The notes: generated by a model not told the origin, from the letters alone. A stretch of 64,000 nt of DNA from Williamsia soli (GCF_017377795.1 NZ_JAFRDR010000014.1:1-64000), one strand, 5' to 3'. Shown: positions 53,308 through 62,758, counted from the first letter of the stretch. A program made the numbers and translations.

Positions 53308-54099
53308 CTACTCCGTGACCAGTGTGGGTTCGAACGGCTGCGGGACGCTCACATCGCTCGGCTTGGTCAACGGCAGGCTCGCGAGGTGCTTTTGGAGCCG
53401 CTTAGACATGGGCATGAATGTGGCGAACGTGAGACTGCCCGAGACCGCTGCTCCTACCAGCGGGACGATCTTGGCTGCGCTTTTGGCGAAGATCTGCTTG
53501 GTCATCTGTACACCGAGCACCGTCGCGACCTTTTTGACTACCGGGTAGATCGTGCCTTTGGTCAGCGCTTGCTGCGGGAGCTTCTTGGCCATCTGCTTCG
53601 CGATCAGCGCCGACACTTGCGCTACACCGGCCTGCGCCGCGTTCACCCCGAACATGACACCGATGAACAGTGTGAGCATGCTCTCGGTCGCGGAGTCCAT
53701 GCCGTCCCCATCGTCATCGAAGAGGTCAGGCCAGCTGTAGATGTAGGCGAGTTTCTGAACGACTCGCAAGACGTGGCCGTAGTACTGGGCGATATCGGCA
53801 GGGACCGTGGCGAACGCCGCGGGTCCACCCGGAATGCCCGCCACAGCCGAGATGGCAGTCACCTTGCCTGTCTCGTACTTGATCACACTTTTGGCGATCT
53901 GGTCGACCACGCTCAGCGGCACACCTGCGTCGGCAGGGGTCGTGGCGATTGCGCGGCGAACCTGCTCCTCCGAGCAGAACCTCTTCAGCTCACTGCGGAG
54001 GAACGCCTCACGGGGGATCCGCACCCCAGGCATCTGAGCCGAAGCCCGCAGCGTCTGCTCGAACTTCGTTGCTGGCTCGATCTGCTTGCCGTTGACCAT
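53308..54099 (-). CDS. EcsC-family-like hydrophobic protein
   Basis: 263 residues. The central part (GKVTAISAVAGIPGGPAAF, LTLFIGVMFGVNAAQAGVAQ) and C-terminal VPLVGAAVSGSLTFATFMPM followed by SKRLQKHL match the EcsC-type pattern. This is a family of membrane-associated proteins of unclear role. DLFDDDGDGMD in the middle is a possible Ca2+-binding loop. It lies 188 bases upstream of McrB on the same strand; whether it belongs to the defence operon is uncertain. Confidence 0.68.
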   Translation of the reverse strand: MVNGKQIEPATKFEQTLRASAQMPGVRIPREAFLRSELKRFCSEEQVRRAIATTPADAGVPLSVVDQIAKSVIKYETGKVTAISAVAGIPGGPAAFATVPADIAQYYGHVLRVVQKLAYIYSWPDLFDDDGDGMDSATESMLTLFIGVMFGVNAAQAGVAQVSALIAKQMAKKLPQQALTKGTIYPVVKKVATVLGVQMTKQIFAKSAAKIVPLVGAAVSGSLTFATFMPMSKRLQKHLASLPLTKPSDVSVPQPFEPTLVTE

Positions 54100-54425
54100 G
54101 CGATTAAGCTACTGCACCCTTCTGACACCCACCGACCCGACCGGGCGGACCTTTCACGCACGCCACTTCTATGGATGACTGCATTTCTTGGTGCCCCGGT
54201 GAAGAGAGCGCGCAGGGTCCCCGATCTAGGCCGCATTGTTCGATAAACAGCGCTGTGCCAGGTGTCGCACTGCATATTTCACCCCCATGCCATCCTTGGG
54301 CAATCACCGAAAGTGCGACTGCCTCACCATCTGGCACACTGAGACTCCAGTCGAACGACCGCGAAGCGACCCGGTCAGCCTTGCGACGACAACACCCGGG
54401 TGCTGACTTATCGTACGTTGGTAGA
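54100..54425. other. divergent promoter region
   Basis: No supported gene. It separates the EcsC-like gene (minus) from the SAP-domain gene (plus) and must hold both promoters. The SAP-domain frame is open upstream to 54171, but the extension has no family character and the ATG at 54426 is taken as the start. Confidence 0.45.
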
Positions 54426-55421
54426 ATGGAAACAGTTCCCATAGAGGTTCGCCTAAAAGGTAGCCTCAAGGGGCCGTCGGGCCTGTATCCCCACGAAGTC
54501 CTCATGCTCAGCTATGCGCCAGGCTTCACTACTGCATCACGAAAGTTTCAAGGATTCTGGTGGTATCAGTATGGTGTCAGCGACCCTCACGCGCTGCTCA
54601 CTGATCTCGCTGCCCGCGGGTTCCTCACTCCTGGTACTGCGGAACAGGCGGTGGAAGCGCAGACGGTCGCGACTCTGAAGGAATTCCTTCGCGCCCACAA
54701 ACTCATAGTTTCCGGCAGAAAATCTTCGTTAGTGCAACGAGTCATGACGTCGATCTCCGCCGACTCACTAGATAAACAGTTCCCGGAACGTTACTACATG
54801 CTCACCCCTACCGGCGAAGATGCACTGAAGTTGAGCCCGCAGATCCCCTACATCCATCATCATCCAAATATTATTACCCTCAACATCTTTACGGTTGATA
54901 CTGCGATAGTTGCTTATTCAGGGCGCTGGCGGGACGGAGTCTGGCGTCATCTAAATGAGCAGCTCGTATTGGAAGCAGTAGCAGGGAATTGGGGACACTT
55001 TCGAAACTGCAGACTATTTATGGCAAAATTTATCGCTGAAGAATCGAGATATTTAGAGGCCCTTACCCTGCTAGCGGATGTAGTTTATTTCGACCTAACC
55101 GGCATGGGCAATAAATTCTCCCTGGAACATCTCGATATCACCGCCGAATTCTTGTTTCCATACGAGCGATCACTTGCCACCCTTTCCCCGGGAGTCGTCT
55201 CGATGATCTTTAACTGGGCTCGCATAGAGCACCTAGATGACGCAGGTCTGCAGCAACTTCTCCAGGACCGAATCGTGATGTTGGGCTCACCCCTCCGCCT
55301 ATTTACAACCGAGCAGATCGTTTCAATAGTGTTCCTCGAGCGAGATCAAAAACTCAAAGAACTCACCGCTTTGTACACACAGGCCGAGAAAGCCTTCGTG
55401 GATACCTATCGCATCAGCTAA
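54426..55421 (+). CDS. SAP-domain protein of unknown function
   Basis: 331 residues from ATG 54426 (METVPIEVRLKGSLKGPSGL). A SAP DNA-binding motif is visible as ATLKEFLRAHKLIVSGRKSS followed by LVQRVM (about 79-104). The remaining 200 residues are helical and aromatic, with no recognised domain. Base composition is clearly lower in GC than neighbours (AT-rich codons around 54860-55090), a sign of recent transfer. It sits between McrBC and the SMC-like ATPase unit, in the same orientation as the latter, so a role in DNA-directed defence is plausible (inference). Confidence 0.68.
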   Translation: METVPIEVRLKGSLKGPSGLYPHEVLMLSYAPGFTTASRKFQGFWWYQYGVSDPHALLTDLAARGFLTPGTAEQAVEAQTVATLKEFLRAHKLIVSGRKSSLVQRVMTSISADSLDKQFPERYYMLTPTGEDALKLSPQIPYIHHHPNIITLNIFTVDTAIVAYSGRWRDGVWRHLNEQLVLEAVAGNWGHFRNCRLFMAKFIAEESRYLEALTLLADVVYFDLTGMGNKFSLEHLDITAEFLFPYERSLATLSPGVVSMIFNWARIEHLDDAGLQQLLQDRIVMLGSPLRLFTTEQIVSIVFLERDQKLKELTALYTQAEKAFVDTYRIS

Positions 55422-55714
55422 TCGCCAGATCGCTTGTCTGCAGGGATTATGATCCTGCACGTTCCGTTCGACTCACTGAGACCGCCTCCGCGAGGAATAT
55501 TCATTCGCGGACCAGCGCGCCGCACGACCACTCACCATGCCTAGTTGGCGTCATGTCAGCGTACAGAACCTGCCGCCCGCGTATCCGTCGAGCTGGTCGG
55601 ACCGCGGCCGCGCCAGCTGCAACGGCTGTCGGGTTTCGTTCACCTCACGCGAGTCGCACGAATCTGTCCGATGCTCGTGTGAAACTACGTTCGGATTGGA
55701 CGGGAGGAACACTT

Positions 55715-58171
55715 ATGGGTGTCAGCGACGGTGGTTCAGTGGTGGCCGAAGTCTGGGAGCTGCTCGACGCAGATGAAGGGGTAGCGGACGAGACCACCTA
55801 TCTCGTTGCCGCAGCCCTAGAGGGCGAAGATGCATTGGCCTTCCAGCTCGGCGGCGATGCCCCGGCCCCGGCGCGTCCAGAACCAGCGGTTGCCACCGAT
55901 GAACCTGCCCCTCTTCGGGCATTCATCCGCTCCATCACCGTCGAGGGATTCCGCGGGATTGGCCCTAAGACTGTGCTCGAGGTGAACCCGTACTGCGGGA
56001 TCACAGTCGTGAGTGGGCGCAACGGCTCGGGCAAGTCAAGCTTCGCCGAAGCGCTGGAGTACGCACTCACCGGCACCAGCTACCGGTGGCAGAACAAAAA
56101 GAGCCAGCAATGGCAATCCGCTTGGCGCAACCTGCATGCCGGCGAACCTTGCGCCATCACCGCCGAGTTCGCGATGGAAGCCGACGACCACCGAACGGGC
56201 ACAACGGCTCTTGTCGGTGCGACGTGGACACCGGAAGCCAAGCTGGACAACGCCCAACGCTGGTCCCAGATCAAAGGTCACAAACGTGACGCTGTCGCAG
56301 CACTCGGCTGGGACCAGGCCCTCTACACACACCGACCACTCATGTCGTACGACGAACTCGGCGGCCTTTTCGACGAGGGCCAGTCAGCGCTGTACGACGC
56401 ACTGAACCTGCTGCTTGGGCTCGACGACATCAGCGACGCTGACGCCAGACTCAAACGGGTCGAAAAGGAACTCGCCGAGCCGCGCAAGGCGGCCACCGCA
56501 GCCCGCGGTCAACTGCGTACGTTTCTCGGAGAATCAGCCGACCCGCGTGCAGCGCTCGTGATGGAATACACGACCAAAGCGCCCTACGACCTCGACGCGA
56601 TCACTTCCACCACATTGGGCACTGCCACCGACCAGGCCGCGACGATCACGCGGCTGCGCGCCATCGCTGCGACCGAGGTACCTGCCGAGGCCCAAGTCCG
56701 AGCGATCGCCACTGAACTACGCGAAGCGATCGATGCATTCGCCGCAGAATCCACTGCCGTGGATGACGCCTTGATCGCGCGGGCCGATCTACTGCGCGAC
56801 GCGCTCAACCTGCACGCGCACGGCGGCGACACACCATGCCCGGTGTGCGAGACCGGAACCCTCAACGACTCCTGGCGCGCCGCGGCGACGGCACGGCTTG
56901 CCCGCGCCGACGATGCCGCCGCCCAACACCGCGAGGCCGCGGGGCGTCTCAAGCAAGCACGCGTCGCAGGCGCGCGGATATTCATCAACGTAGAGGCCAT
57001 CTCGCCGATCGACGGGATCCATCTCGCGTCCCTGTCCGACTTCGATGACGCTCTTAAAGAAGCAATTGGTGTGCCTGCAAACCTCGCCGACCTACCAAAT
57101 CACGTGGAAACAGCGGCGATCGAGCTCGCCGCAGCAGCCGGTGCGCTACGAAGAGAAGCCGCGCAGCGTGCCAACGACCTCGACGACGCTTGGGCTCCTG
57201 CCGCCCGCGCGATCTCCACCTGGATCGAACTGGAGAGAACCGCCAGGGCCGACGACGAACGTCTCCTGCGTGTGAAGACTGCCGTCACCTGGATCCGCGA
57301 CTGCGCAGACACCTTGCGCGAGCGGCGCCTGGCGCCGATGGTTACCCAAGCAACCGACCTCTGGGCCCAGATGCGTCACGAAAGCAATGTAGATATCGGC
57401 AACATCACTCTCCATGGATCAGCAACTCGCCGCAGAGTCGTCGTCGACGGGACCGTGGATGGCGTACACACCGGCGCGCTGTCGGTGATGAGCCAAGGTG
57501 AGCTCCACGCTCTGGCGCTTGCGTTGTTCATTCCCCGGGCAACTACACCCGCCAGTCCCTTCCGGTTCCTCGTCCTCGACGACCCGATCCAGGCGATGGA
57601 CCCCGCCAAAATTGGCGGATTCCTCGACGTGCTGGTCGACCTCGCAAAGACACGTCAGGTCATCGTCTTCTCGCACGACGACCGCCTACCTGCAGCGATC
57701 CGAGTTCGCTCTATCCCGGCACAGTTACTCGAAGTCAGGAGAGAACACGGATCCAGCGTCGTAATCCAAGAGAATGGCAATCCCGCAGATCGCTATGTCG
57801 CCGACACCGAAGCACTGATCCGTGACGAATCGCTCGACGACATGGTCAAAAACAAGGCGGCGCCCGGCCTGTTCCGACTAGCAATCGAAGCCGCCGCTTA
57901 CCAGCGATTTTTCCGCGATCAGGCACGGGCCGGCGCTAACTTCTACCAATCCGATGCTGCTTGGGAAGACGCCAAAACCACACAGCGTCGCGTGGCGCTG
58001 GCACTGACCGGCACTGCCGACGCGGACATCTCGACATGGAAATCTCACCGCGACTACCGCTTCCCCACCATCGCAGTTGCCGCCTCAGCCGTTCACAGCG
58101 GCTTACTGCTAGACCGCACCCACATCCGCGATCTCCGCAACACCATCCGCGACATCGCGGAGTCTAAATGA
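55715..58171 (+). CDS. SMC/Rad50-like AAA ATPase with CPVC hook motif
   Basis: 818 residues from ATG 55715, with GGGAGG seven bases upstream; the frame is open to 55553, but that extension is Arg/Thr-rich. After a 65-residue acidic leader comes FIRSITVEGFRGIGPKTVLE and Walker A SGRNGSGKSSFAEALEYALTG (100-120). Helical arms flank CPVC (375-378), a zinc-hook-like motif. The signature SVMSQGELHALALALFIPRA and Walker B FLVLDDPIQAMDP (about 617-629) follow. About 140 C-terminal residues after the ATPase (from ENGNPADRYVADTEALIRDE) are extra. The last four bases overlap the small partner gene. Confidence 0.85.
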   Translation: MGVSDGGSVVAEVWELLDADEGVADETTYLVAAALEGEDALAFQLGGDAPAPARPEPAVATDEPAPLRAFIRSITVEGFRGIGPKTVLEVNPYCGITVVSGRNGSGKSSFAEALEYALTGTSYRWQNKKSQQWQSAWRNLHAGEPCAITAEFAMEADDHRTGTTALVGATWTPEAKLDNAQRWSQIKGHKRDAVAALGWDQALYTHRPLMSYDELGGLFDEGQSALYDALNLLLGLDDISDADARLKRVEKELAEPRKAATAARGQLRTFLGESADPRAALVMEYTTKAPYDLDAITSTTLGTATDQAATITRLRAIAATEVPAEAQVRAIATELREAIDAFAAESTAVDDALIARADLLRDALNLHAHGGDTPCPVCETGTLNDSWRAAATARLARADDAAAQHREAAGRLKQARVAGARIFINVEAISPIDGIHLASLSDFDDALKEAIGVPANLADLPNHVETAAIELAAAAGALRREAAQRANDLDDAWAPAARAISTWIELERTARADDERLLRVKTAVTWIRDCADTLRERRLAPMVTQATDLWAQMRHESNVDIGNITLHGSATRRRVVVDGTVDGVHTGALSVMSQGELHALALALFIPRATTPASPFRFLVLDDPIQAMDPAKIGGFLDVLVDLAKTRQVIVFSHDDRLPAAIRVRSIPAQLLEVRREHGSSVVIQENGNPADRYVADTEALIRDESLDDMVKNKAAPGLFRLAIEAAAYQRFFRDQARAGANFYQSDAAWEDAKTTQRRVALALTGTADADISTWKSHRDYRFPTIAVAASAVHSGLLLDRTHIRDLRNTIRDIAESK

Positions 58172-58533
58172 CAAGCGCGGCCAAGGCTCTCCTCACACGG
58201 GCCGAAGCCCTCCTGGACTCCCCTGCCGGTCCCACCATCGGCAACTCAGCCCGACTCGCGGCATTTCTTACCCGACAAGCAGTCGAGGACCTCATCGACC
58301 AGCGTTGCGAACGACTGTGCGGCGTAACTGTTTTCGGTGGATCTGCGAAGGCGAAACTCGCGGTTCTCATATCCTTGGACGCGACACCAACGGGCGCCGC
58401 CCTCATCGACTCCTGGCACCAGCTCACAACTTTCTGCCACCAACACGCATACCACCTATCCCCCACCGTCTCGGAAGTTCGCACACACTGTGACGCAGTC
58501 AGCACAATCCTCAGCAGCGAAGTGTCAAACTAG
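58168..58533 (+). CDS. small helical partner of the SMC-like ATPase
   Basis: 121 residues; ATG overlaps the ATPase stop (ATGA), so the two are translationally coupled. All-helical pattern: SARLAAFLTRQAVEDLIDQR near the start and WHQLTTFCHQHAYHLSPTVS near the end, followed by EVRTHCDAV. The size and the helical RxxxxH-like ending recall HEPN-type domains, but the motif is not canonical. Probably forms a complex with the ATPase. No named family. Confidence 0.68.
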   Translation: MTSAAKALLTRAEALLDSPAGPTIGNSARLAAFLTRQAVEDLIDQRCERLCGVTVFGGSAKAKLAVLISLDATPTGAALIDSWHQLTTFCHQHAYHLSPTVSEVRTHCDAVSTILSSEVSN

Positions 58534-58581
58534 TCGGACAGCAACAGCATCCGGCGCAGGTGACATATCGTCCAGATCAAT

Positions 58582-58881
58582 CTAAAGGTCGCTGGTCACC
58601 GCCGCCAGCGCGCTGATCAGGGGCATCGGATCACCCTGCGGGATGCCGCGTCCTTCGCGGACCGCCGCGTCGAGCAATTCGCCATTGAGAGCAGGAAACC
58701 CGTAAGCGACGGCGTAGAAGATGAAATCGAGCTTCGCCGATTCGAACTTTTTCGCAAGCGCTGTCCAGTGGCTCAGTTTCGTGAAGTTGCTTGAGGTATC
58801 CCGGGCGCTCTGCCACGCCGAACCCACAGTGCCGTTCGGGCCGACGAACTGGAAGATCCCGAGGACGAGAGGCTTCGCCAC
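58582..58881 (-). pseudogene. truncated NtaA/SnaA-type flavin monooxygenase (N-terminal fragment)
   Basis: GTG 58881 with AGAGG upstream opens a frame whose sequence, FQFVGPNGTVGSAWQSARDT then ESAKLDFIFYAVAYGFPALN and ISALAAVTSDL, matches the first about 95 residues of luciferase-like monooxygenases of the nitrilotriacetate monooxygenase group (about 450 residues). It then ends at a TAG, in mid-domain. The remaining 350 residues are not in the window. Truncation coincides with the edge of the ATPase unit. Confidence 0.82.
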
Positions 58882-58896
58882 CGTGCTGCCTCTAGC

Positions 58897-59982
58897 CTAT
58901 TGCGCCCGGCGGAAGATCTGGTCCGGGGCACATGTCGCGTTGTGGCCGAAGTAGTCCGTGAAGAGCGTATCGACTTGGTACCGTCCCGGGCGCGCCGCGA
59001 AGAACGGCCCAAGGGTTGACTCTGCCTCAACATCCTCCACAATCAAGTAGTCGAGCGCCTGAGTGAATCGGTCGAGGTGCTCGAGGACGCCGCTGATATT
59101 GACGTGCGCGTCCTCAATAATGAGCCATGGGTGTGGCAGCGATGTGAGCAGGTCGTCCGGCAAACCTTCGTCGATGCGATTCGAGTCGCCGCGCAGAAAC
59201 GTTATTCCCTCGTGCTCGAACTCCGGCGGGTCGATGTCCATGCTCACTACATGCGGCGTCAGCCCGCTGAGCTTCTGCAGATCAGCCCAGAGCAAAGTGC
59301 CACCGCCGGATGCGGTGCCAAGCTCGATGATCGTCTTCGGCTGGATCTCGTTGACTATCAGGGGGGCGAGAGCAAAATCCCACACCGAACGCATGGTCGG
59401 ACGGCCCGCCCACATTACGGGGCCGTTCATACCTTGCGCGGTGATGCTAGTGAAGAAGTCGGGCAGGTTTCCTGCGATGGCCCGCCGGTCGGTGTACTCG
59501 ACGAATCGCCCCATCTGTTTCAGCGAGACCCACTGCGACACCACATTGTGGGCATGAGCGTCGAGCCATGTGACTAGGTCAGGTGAGCGTCCGTCTAGGT
59601 CCGCTGCGAACTCGGTGCTCGGAGTCACGCGGTTCTCGAGGTAGTTGATAAATACCGTGAAACCCGAGAACCAGATGCTGTCATTGACATGAAAGCGGTC
59701 GTAACAGGCGTCTGCCAGGTGCTTACGGGCGAGTGGAATGAGTTCCGCCGGATCCTCAATCAGCGGGAACCCTCGGTATAGGGAGCGTTGCTTGTGATTG
59801 CAGGCCGGCTCGTATGCGCAGAGATCGCCGCCGCATTCGAAGCATCGGATGCGGGTCTCGGCCGTAGGGATGGCGCGACCGCAGCGTGAACAAGTGGAGC
59901 CATTTGAGCCGAGGAAGTCGGCCGGCGATTTCGCGAGGCTTCGCTCCAGCCAGTCGATAGCCTGCTTTTCAGTTGCCTTCAT
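58897..59982 (-). CDS. CmcI-like cephalosporin hydroxylase family methyltransferase with N-terminal zinc finger
   Basis: 361 residues from ATG 59982 with GGAG eight bases upstream; the frame is open to 60084, which would overlap the divergent adenylation gene. N-terminus: CSRCG (31-35) and CFECG (47-51), a four-cysteine zinc knuckle, with more Cys/His at 55-63. C-terminus: TIIELGTASGGGTLLWADL (217-235), VVSMDIDPPEF, FLRGDS, LIIEDAH, the CmcI / rhamnosyl O-methyltransferase fold. Likely an O-methyltransferase or related enzyme acting on a small metabolite. It precedes the truncated monooxygenase by 15 bases. Confidence 0.8.
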   Translation of the reverse strand: MKATEKQAIDWLERSLAKSPADFLGSNGSTCSRCGRAIPTAETRIRCFECGGDLCAYEPACNHKQRSLYRGFPLIEDPAELIPLARKHLADACYDRFHVNDSIWFSGFTVFINYLENRVTPSTEFAADLDGRSPDLVTWLDAHAHNVVSQWVSLKQMGRFVEYTDRRAIAGNLPDFFTSITAQGMNGPVMWAGRPTMRSVWDFALAPLIVNEIQPKTIIELGTASGGGTLLWADLQKLSGLTPHVVSMDIDPPEFEHEGITFLRGDSNRIDEGLPDDLLTSLPHPWLIIEDAHVNISGVLEHLDRFTQALDYLIVEDVEAESTLGPFFAARPGRYQVDTLFTDYFGHNATCAPDQIFRRAQ

Positions 59983-60077
59983 CGACGTCGCTCCGGTGTG
60001 TCGCCGTCGGCGGGGCCCGACTCCGGAGCTGAACTCTAACAGGGCGAGCGCACGCATCTGGACGTGGCTTAAAGTAC

Positions 60078-61670
60078 GTGTCAATGGAATCCCCCGTCGA
60101 CTGCACCCGCGCAGGACATCCGGCGCTATCCGACGAACGTGACGTGTTACTTGCTGCGGGAGACCGCACCGGCGAGGCGGCTCCGTTCGTCCCGATCATC
60201 GAATCAATCTTCGCGATCGCCGAATGGCACGGGGACGACGTAGCCGTCCAGTTCAAGTCTGAGCAGCTCGGCTACTGGGACCTGCGACGTCTCGCGCAGC
60301 ACCTTGCCGGGCTGCTCGCGGGTTGGGACATTCGGCGTGGTGACGTTGTGGCTGTCATGCTCGACCGCAGTCTCGAACTCATCATCGCCCAGCTCGCAGT
60401 CATGGCCTATGGAGCCATCCTATTGCCTATCGACCCGGAGCAGCCGCAGCAGCGCATCGATGTGATGCTGTCCGACTCGCGCGCGCGCCTCGTGCTCTCG
60501 GGCGATGCGGGTCCAGTGGGTCGGACGAGTCTGCTCCCGGTCCTCGACGTCGTTACCGCTTTGGCGGACGCGCCAGCGGGGCCCTCCCCGGCGCCAGCAC
60601 AGGACCTGCTGTCCTCCGAAGACGGGTCGTACGCACTGTTTACGTCCGGGTCAACCGGACGACCCAAAGGTGTCGTCAACACGCAAGGCGGGATCAGCAA
60701 TCGCATTGCATGGATGCAGGACACCTACCGCCTTACCCGAGATGATCGCGTCCTCTACAAAACGCCCGTCTCGTTCGACGTGGCCATGTGGGAATGGCTG
60801 TGGCCGCTCAGCGCGGGCGCTCGCATCGTGGTGGCAGATGTGGGGGCGCACTACGATCCCGGGGCAATTGCCAGCATCATCCGCCGTCACGGCGTAACAC
60901 TCGCGCACTTCATCCCGTCGATGCTCCGGCTGTTCACCGCCCACCCGAAGGCGCGCGAATGCCACACGCTCCGGCAGATCATCTGCAGCGGCGAGGAATT
61001 GAGCCCGACTGCCGTTGACGAGGCACTCGAGATTTTCCCTGCCATCGACAACTTGTATGGCCCGACGGAGGCGTCAATCGATGTCACCAGGTGGGCGTGC
61101 CGTGCCGGGGCGACGCGCACCCCGATAGGCCGTCCGATCTCGGGCGTCCGGCTGCGAGTGGTCGACGAGGGCGGAGAACTCGTACCCGTCGGGGTTCCGG
61201 GAGAGCTGCTGATCGGGGGTATTGCATTGGCGCGTGGGTATACGGGCCGTCCCGGTCTGACGGCACAGGCGTTTGTCCCCGATCGGTGGGCGGAGGGCGA
61301 ACGTCTCTACCGCACGGGTGATCGGGTCCGGTGGAGCGAGCCCGGCGTCCTCGAGTTTGTCGGTCGGCTGGACGCCCAAGTCAAGATCCGGGGGGTACGC
61401 GTTGAGCCCAGCGAAGTGGAGTCGGTGCTGAGCGCTATCCCCGGCATTACCGGGGGCGTCATCGTCGTGCAGCAAGACGAGCGCCGCGGGCCGCGGTTGA
61501 CCGCATTCGTAACGGGTTCCACCGACCCCGATGCACTGCGACGGCGCCTGCGCAACGTCCTGCCCGAGGTCATGGTTCCGGACGAGATTACCCGCCTCGA
61601 CGCGATGCCGCGAACGCCGAGCGGCAAGATAGACCGGGCCGAATTATCTGGGATTGTCCGGGCCCGATGA
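60078..61670 (+). CDS. stand-alone NRPS adenylation domain, serine-type pocket
   Basis: 530 residues from GTG 60078 or ATG 60084. Core motifs: A3 FTSGSTGRPKG (188-198), A4 FDVAMWEWLW, A5 NLYGPTEA, A7 YRTGDRVRW, A8 GRLDAQVKIRGVRVEPSEVE, A10 TPSGKIDRAEL near the end. Aligning with EntF, the ten-residue specificity code reads D-V-W-H-I-S-L-I-D-K, one conservative change from known serine codes. No carrier-protein domain is attached, so aminoacyl-AMP is passed to a separate carrier or used directly. It overlaps the aminotransferase gene by four bases. Confidence 0.9.
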   Translation: MSMESPVDCTRAGHPALSDERDVLLAAGDRTGEAAPFVPIIESIFAIAEWHGDDVAVQFKSEQLGYWDLRRLAQHLAGLLAGWDIRRGDVVAVMLDRSLELIIAQLAVMAYGAILLPIDPEQPQQRIDVMLSDSRARLVLSGDAGPVGRTSLLPVLDVVTALADAPAGPSPAPAQDLLSSEDGSYALFTSGSTGRPKGVVNTQGGISNRIAWMQDTYRLTRDDRVLYKTPVSFDVAMWEWLWPLSAGARIVVADVGAHYDPGAIASIIRRHGVTLAHFIPSMLRLFTAHPKARECHTLRQIICSGEELSPTAVDEALEIFPAIDNLYGPTEASIDVTRWACRAGATRTPIGRPISGVRLRVVDEGGELVPVGVPGELLIGGIALARGYTGRPGLTAQAFVPDRWAEGERLYRTGDRVRWSEPGVLEFVGRLDAQVKIRGVRVEPSEVESVLSAIPGITGGVIVVQQDERRGPRLTAFVTGSTDPDALRRRLRNVLPEVMVPDEITRLDAMPRTPSGKIDRAELSGIVRAR

Positions 61671-62758
61671 GCCTGGACGCACTCGTCCGCGAGGGCGCAG
61701 CTGACAGCAGCGTGATCATGCTGGGTGGCGGGATGCCGGCTACTGAGCTTTTTCCACGCGCCGCGCTCACCGATGCGTTCCGCGCTGCGATGGATGACCC
61801 CGCCGCAGCGGCCCTTCAATACGACTGGCCGGAAGGGAGACACGGTCTACGGGAATGGGTCGCGGCGCGACTGCGTGGGCGCGGCGCCGACGTCGATCAC
61901 AACGCCGTCATTCTTACAGCCGGGGCGCAGCAGGGCATCAGTCTGGCCTGCCAGTTTCTGCTGAGACCCGGTTCGCGCGTACGGGTCTCGGCCGAAAGCT
62001 ATCCGGCTGCCCTGGAGCTGTTCCGCCAGCGCGAGGTGGTGCTCGCCGTGGGGACGGCGCCCGCGGACTGCGTCTACGTGATGGACGGAATTGACAACCC
62101 CTACGGGTCCGCGTCGGATCCAGATGCGCGCGCCGACCTCATCCGCGAAGGACTTCCGCTGATCGTGGACGAGGCCTACGCGGAACTCGACTTCGAAGGC
62201 CGTATTCCTCGCCCGCTCCTCGCGGACGCTCGCGACCGGGTCTGGCACGTCGGGTCGGTGTCCAAGACGTTGTCGCCCGGACTGCGGACGGGGTGGCTCG
62301 TCCCGCCCCCGCACTTGGTGGGGCGGGTACGAAGAGCCAAGTTTACGACCGACCTCCAGTCATCGACCATGTCCCAGCTGCTCGTCGAACGGTTCCTCGC
62401 GACCGAAGACTACGACGCCCACCTGGTCCGAGCACGCTCGCTTTATGCACGCCGCGCGAGCGTGCTGTCGACCGCCGTCCGGCGCCACCTTCCAGAGTGG
62501 AGGTTTCTAGAACCCGCCGGTGGGTTCGCGCTCTTCCTCCAAACCGACCATGTCAGCGAGCATCCGACGGCGGACCAAGAGTGGTTGCGGACCGCGACCC
62601 ACCACGGCGTAGCGTTCGACCCCGGCTCGCTCTTTCAGGTGCAGCCGGGATCGGGAACTCTCGCCATGCGCCTGTGCTTCTCGGCGGCCGACGATGAGCA
62701 CCTGATCGAAGGAGCCAAACGGCTACGAACCGCCTGGCGTGCGTACCTCAAGGCCTGA
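61667..62758 (+). CDS. PLP-dependent class I/II aminotransferase (MocR-type domain)
   Basis: 363 residues. PLP lysine Lys200 in VGSVSKTLSPGLRTGW; PLP-binding aspartate in LIVDEAYAELDF (Asp168); substrate-carboxylate Arg in RLCFSAADDEHL. It lacks the N-terminal GntR HTH of true MocR regulators, so it is an enzyme. Fold-type I members of this branch include 2-aminoadipate and diaminobutyrate-type transaminases and amino-acid decarboxylases. Overlap with the serine-type adenylation gene suggests it makes or modifies the serine-derived unit. Confidence 0.87.
   Translation: MSLDALVREGAADSSVIMLGGGMPATELFPRAALTDAFRAAMDDPAAAALQYDWPEGRHGLREWVAARLRGRGADVDHNAVILTAGAQQGISLACQFLLRPGSRVRVSAESYPAALELFRQREVVLAVGTAPADCVYVMDGIDNPYGSASDPDARADLIREGLPLIVDEAYAELDFEGRIPRPLLADARDRVWHVGSVSKTLSPGLRTGWLVPPPHLVGRVRRAKFTTDLQSSTMSQLLVERFLATEDYDAHLVRARSLYARRASVLSTAVRRHLPEWRFLEPAGGFALFLQTDHVSEHPTADQEWLRTATHHGVAFDPGSLFQVQPGSGTLAMRLCFSAADDEHLIEGAKRLRTAWRAYLKA

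Noticed and set aside
61667-62758. MocR-type transcription factor
   Set aside because: Only the aminotransferase-like domain is present; there is no N-terminal GntR helix-turn-helix.
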